From assembly GCA_947453155.1 (NCBI GenBank), contig CANGFE010000009.1:1-54042 (forward strand): a stretch of DNA of 54,042 nucleotides, written 5' to 3'. The notes beneath the pieces were generated by a model. It did not search any database. It was not told the origin of the DNA and worked only from the letters and a program-made list of their open reading frames with translations. This stretch comes from Beijerinckiaceae bacterium. Its GTDB lineage: Bacteria > Pseudomonadota > Alphaproteobacteria > Rhizobiales > Beijerinckiaceae. The translations under genes were made by a program, and so were the position numbers. Below are positions 50,551 to 54,042 of this stretch, piece after piece. The stretch's first letter is position 1. Each line of letters begins with the position of its first letter.

Positions 50551-52287
50551 ATGGCCGGCGCTGAGGACGACAAGAAGAACAAGGGACATTCCATGGCCGA
50601 ACATCACGGCATGGGCCCCGGCTGGAAGCACGAGCACGACGGTTATTCCGATCACGAACATGACGAATACGACATGGACGGCCCGATCGAAGACAATCCG
50701 CTCTGGCAGGCTGACAATGTTCATCTCACCAGCGTCGGTGTCGACATTGGTTCATCCGGCACGCAGGTCATTTTCTCGCGCATTCATCTGCGCCGTCTCG
50801 CTGAAGATCTGACGAGCCGTTATTACGTTGTCTCGCGCGAAACACTCTATCTTTCACCTGTGTCGCTGACGCCCTATTCGAGCGAAACACGCATCGATGA
50901 TGTGAAGCTCGGCGAAATCATCAGGGCTGCCTATGAAGGCGCAGGCCTTAAGGCGTCAGAAGTTGATACGGGCGCTGTCATTCTCACGGGCGAGGCTTTG
51001 CGCCGTGAAAATGCGCAGGGCATTTCCAACCTTCTGTCGGAAGCAGGTGGCGAATTTGTTTGCGCCACCGCAGGCCATCACATGGAATCCATGCTCGCGG
51101 GCTATGGCTCGGGCGCGGCCAATGTGTCGCTCGAATCTGGCAAGCGCGTCCTCAATATCGACATTGGCGGCGGCACGACGAAACTCGCCATGCTCGAAGG
51201 TGGACGCGTGCTCGGCACGGCTGCGTTCCATGTGGGCGGTCGTCTGCAAGTCGTCGACGAAAATTTCAAGATCATTCGCCTCGATCCGGCCGGAAAAACG
51301 CATGCGAAGCGTGCTGGCTTTGAATGGAAGCTTGGCGATACGGTGACGTCGGAGCAGCTCGACAAGGTTGCCGACGTCATGGCCGATACGCTGGTCGCCG
51401 CGCTCACCGCGCGCCCGCTGCCGCATGATGTTGGTCATCTCTACCTCACCGATCCGATTCTCGATTACGGCGATCTCGGCGGGATCATGTTCTCGGGCGG
51501 TGTCGCTGAATATGTTTACGCGCGTGAAGAACGTGACTTTGGCGATATGGGCAAGCGTTTGGGCACTGCGATCCGTCGCAAGGTCGATCAGGACCGCTTC
51601 CCGTGGACCTTCTTGCCGGCAGGTGAATGTATCCGCGCAACAGCGCTGGGTGCGTCCGAATATTCGGTGCAGCTGTCGGGCAATACGAGCTATATTTCCA
51701 ATCCCGGCGAATTGCTGCCGCGCCGCAATCTGCAAGTCATCCAGCCGCCGGTGGAAACGGGCGATGAGATTGATGCGGAAGCTGTCGCCAAGGCGATCCG
51801 CGCACATCGCAAAGCGTTTGAAGTTGAAAGCGCCGATGTCGATATTGCGCTGGCTCTGCGTTGGACGGGTGTTCCCTCTTATGATCGCATCGCGCCTTTC
51901 GCGCAGGGCATTATTGCTGGCCTTGCCGATCATATCGCCGCGAAGAAGCCGCTCTATGTCATGCTCGATGGCGATATTGCGCAGACTTTGGGCGCGATCA
52001 TGCGCGAAGAAATGGGCGTCGCTTCAGAAGTCCTCGTCATCGACGGCGTCATGCTGATGGATTTCGACTACATCGATCTGGGCAAAGTGCGTATTCCTTC
52101 CTTCACCGTGCCGGTCACGATCAAATCTTTGGTCTTCTCGGAAGATCCGCGTGGGCCGCGCGCCAAGGAAATCATCCACCATCGCGCCGAAGATGATCAT
52201 GGTCATGATCATGCGCATGGTCACAGCCACTCTCATTCACATGGTCATGGGCACTCCCATCACCATGGGCATGATCACAAGCACTGA
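50551..52287 (+). CDS. EutA-like reactivase family protein with histidine-rich termini (second paralogue)
   Basis: A 578-residue relative of the divergent protein, with the same core: SVGVDIGSSGTQVIF (about 61-75), LNIDIGGGTTKLAM, DTGAVILTGEALRREN, MFSGGVAEYVYA and GASEYSVQLSG. Unlike it, both ends are histidine-rich: seven His within residues 13-37, and 18 His in the last 36 residues (HGHDHAHGHSHSHS-type). Such tails bind Ni, Co or Zn in UreE, HypB and CobW-like proteins. The ABC permease gene begins 31 nt downstream, so transport and reactivation may be linked. An in-frame ATG at 50593 is an alternative start with a better ribosome site. Confidence 0.85.
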   Translation: MAGAEDDKKNKGHSMAEHHGMGPGWKHEHDGYSDHEHDEYDMDGPIEDNPLWQADNVHLTSVGVDIGSSGTQVIFSRIHLRRLAEDLTSRYYVVSRETLYLSPVSLTPYSSETRIDDVKLGEIIRAAYEGAGLKASEVDTGAVILTGEALRRENAQGISNLLSEAGGEFVCATAGHHMESMLAGYGSGAANVSLESGKRVLNIDIGGGTTKLAMLEGGRVLGTAAFHVGGRLQVVDENFKIIRLDPAGKTHAKRAGFEWKLGDTVTSEQLDKVADVMADTLVAALTARPLPHDVGHLYLTDPILDYGDLGGIMFSGGVAEYVYAREERDFGDMGKRLGTAIRRKVDQDRFPWTFLPAGECIRATALGASEYSVQLSGNTSYISNPGELLPRRNLQVIQPPVETGDEIDAEAVAKAIRAHRKAFEVESADVDIALALRWTGVPSYDRIAPFAQGIIAGLADHIAAKKPLYVMLDGDIAQTLGAIMREEMGVASEVLVIDGVMLMDFDYIDLGKVRIPSFTVPVTIKSLVFSEDPRGPRAKEIIHHRAEDDHGHDHAHGHSHSHSHGHGHSHHHGHDHKH

Positions 52288-52318
52288 GTGAGGGCGCGGT
52301 TTGTCATCTGTTCAGAAC

Positions 52319-54042
52319 ATGTCGGATCTTCCGCAATCAGCGCCGCAACCAGCGGTGAAGGCTGATCCGAAATGGTTCGTGATGGGCGGCGTTGTGTCCA
52401 TCGTGGCATGGCTGGCGCTCGTCCCGCTCTTCTTCCTGATCTATCAAAGCTTCCGCACGCCGGGCACAGCGCGCAAGCCTGCTGTCTGGACCTTGGGCAA
52501 TTATCTAGAAGCCTATTCGTCGTCAGACACGCTCGTCTTGTTTGCCAATTCGGTGGAATTTGCAGCGGGCACTGCCATTCTGGCTCTGGTGATCGGCACC
52601 GCACTTGCCTGGATGACGGAGCGGACGAATACGCCGCTGAAGCCGCTCTTCTATGCGCTCTCGATCATTCCGCTGATCATTCCTGGCATTCTCTTTGTCG
52701 TGTCGTGGATTTTTCTGGCGAGCCCGAAGATCGGTCTGATCAATCTCGTTTTGCAAAAACTCTTCGGCACAGAAAAAGTCTATGTCGATATTTATTCCAT
52801 GGCGGGGATGATCTGGGTCGATGGTCTGCATTATGCGCCCATCGCTTTCCTGCTGATGACGGCGGCCTTCCGCGCGATGGATCCCTCGCTTGAAGAGAGC
52901 GCGATGATGAGCGGAGCTTCCATGTGGGGCATTTTCCGCCGCATCACGTTGAAGCTCGCGTTTCCAGCTGTGGCGGCGTCCTTCCTGATCCTCTTCGTGC
53001 GCTCAATCGAAAGCTTTGAAGTGCCAGCTCTGCTGGGCCTGCCGGTTGGTATTCAGGTTTTCACTTCCGCCATTTATGACGCGATCCATTCTTACCCGAG
53101 CAATATCGGACTCGCCGCCGCCTATGCTATCACGCTGCTCGTCATCACCATGGGCGGCATTTATGCGCAGTCGCGCATCACGTCGCAGGGCGGCAAATAT
53201 TCGACCGTGACGGGCAAAGGCTTTCGCCCTCGCACGATTGATCTGGGTCGCTGGAAATATCTGACGCTGGGCATTTTCATCGTCTATGCGCTGCTCGTCG
53301 TGATCTTGCCGTTCCTGGTGCTGCTCTGGTCGTCGCTGCAGAAATATTACAGCGTGCCGTCATGGGAAGCGCTGCAGAATGTCTCTCTCGCCGCCTATAA
53401 GACGATCATCAATTACCCGAGTGTCGGCACGGCGGTTTGGAACTCCTTCATCCTGTCGATTGGCTCGGCCACTACGGTCATGGTGCTGACGGCGGTGGTC
53501 TGCTGGATTGTCCTGCGCACGAAGATTCGGGGTCGCTGGGTTCTGGACCAGATCGCCTCGGTGCCGCTGGTCTTGCCGGGCCTCGTCATGGGTCTTGCCA
53601 TTATGGTCTGCTACCTCGCCATTGGCGGGGGCATTTATGGCTCCATCTGGATTCTCTTCATCGCCTATGTGACGCGCTTCCTGCCCTATGGCATGCGCTA
53701 CAACACGACTTCCATGGTCCAGCTGCATAAGGAGCTGGAGGAATCAGCCGCCATGTCCGGGGCGAGCTGGCTGACCGCTTTCCGCAAAGTGGTCCTGCCG
53801 CTCTTGAAACCCGGCTTGCTTGCGGGCTGGATCTATATTGTCATTGTCTCGGTCCGTGAATTGTCGAGCTCGATCTTGCTCTACAGCCCGGGTACAGAGG
53901 TGGTCTCGATTGTCATCTGGGAAATGTGGCAGAATGGACAATATGTGGAGCTTTCCGCTTTCGGCGTTATGCTGATCGCGACGCTCTTTGTATTTGTTAT
54001 GACGGCCCAATGGGTCGGTAAGCGCTTCGGCGTCAAAGAAAA
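52319..54042 (+). CDS. ABC transporter permease, fused two-domain, 3' end beyond window
   Basis: An open frame starting ATG-TCG-GAT at 52319 runs to the window edge (574 codons visible). It is a fused FbpB-type permease with about 12 membrane segments and two EAA loops: EESAMMSGASMWGIFRR and EESAAMSGASWLTAFRK. ERTNTPLKPL and SIESFEVPALLGLP show it to be a paralogue of the permease at 1620-3371. It follows the His-rich EutA-like gene by 31 nt on the same strand and is likely cotranscribed. Binding protein and ATPase may lie beyond the edge. Substrate unknown. Confidence 0.9.
   Translation, partial: MSDLPQSAPQPAVKADPKWFVMGGVVSIVAWLALVPLFFLIYQSFRTPGTARKPAVWTLGNYLEAYSSSDTLVLFANSVEFAAGTAILALVIGTALAWMTERTNTPLKPLFYALSIIPLIIPGILFVVSWIFLASPKIGLINLVLQKLFGTEKVYVDIYSMAGMIWVDGLHYAPIAFLLMTAAFRAMDPSLEESAMMSGASMWGIFRRITLKLAFPAVAASFLILFVRSIESFEVPALLGLPVGIQVFTSAIYDAIHSYPSNIGLAAAYAITLLVITMGGIYAQSRITSQGGKYSTVTGKGFRPRTIDLGRWKYLTLGIFIVYALLVVILPFLVLLWSSLQKYYSVPSWEALQNVSLAAYKTIINYPSVGTAVWNSFILSIGSATTVMVLTAVVCWIVLRTKIRGRWVLDQIASVPLVLPGLVMGLAIMVCYLAIGGGIYGSIWILFIAYVTRFLPYGMRYNTTSMVQLHKELEESAAMSGASWLTAFRKVVLPLLKPGLLAGWIYIVIVSVRELSSSILLYSPGTEVVSIVIWEMWQNGQYVELSAFGVMLIATLFVFVMTAQWVGKRFGVKE

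Overview
The window reads as chromosomal DNA of an alphaproteobacterium, most likely of the Hyphomicrobiales (Rhizobiales). The evidence is a complete PhyR-NepR-EcfG general stress module, the cell-cycle regulator GcrA with GANTC (CcrM-type) sites near it, a gcrA-argD-argF-hslO neighbourhood, KGG-repeat stress proteins and moderately high GC. No tRNA, rRNA, CRISPR array, prophage or insertion sequence was found. Genes are dense, with many ATGA or TAATG overlaps.

Layout. 1-7.1 kb: the 3' part of a p-hydroxycinnamoyl-CoA hydratase/lyase, a binding protein and fused permease of an iron/thiamine-type ABC importer, an NDP-forming acyl-CoA ligase and an MFS exporter. 7.3-11.6 kb: small unknown genes, a sugar-nucleotide epimerase, a polysaccharide deacetylase, a phosphoesterase, and a 22-codon peptide gene with a perfect ribosome binding site. 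11.8-18.7 kb: a DSF (diffusible signal factor) quorum-sensing locus made of a REC-PAS-GGDEF-EAL protein, an RpfC-type hybrid kinase and, tail to tail with it, an RpfF-type DSF synthase, followed by a DHA2 exporter. 19-21.4 kb: cytochrome c, pterin carbinolamine dehydratase and siroheme synthase. 21.4-26.3 kb: a general stress island in which small stress genes, phyR and nepR-ecfG each have a GGAAC-N16/17-NGTT promoter; one further such promoter drives no gene but leads into a strong terminator about 100 nt away, a candidate sRNA.

26.3-31.6 kb: fumarase, then an operon of OpgH-type glucan synthase, an unknown periplasmic protein and a DUF1624 membrane acyltransferase. 31.6-37.4 kb: an unusual set of dehydrogenase, divergent pterin-synthase-like protein, glycosyltransferase and methyltransferase, facing a RibD-C reductase with cytochrome b561, then RibA. 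37.4-41.8 kb: two large membrane proteins of envelope type and a soluble PhoR-like kinase. 41.9-47.6 kb: gcrA, argD, argF, hslO and a taurine/nitrate-type ABC ATPase-permease pair. 47.7-54 kb: proline iminopeptidase, two divergently transcribed EutA-like reactivase paralogues (one with histidine-rich ends) and a second fused ABC permease that runs off the window.

The strongest leads are the DSF locus, whose effector mixes features of Xanthomonas RpfG and Burkholderia RpfR; the stress-promoter island with its candidate sRNA; and the paired EutA-like genes with no visible ammonia-lyase.
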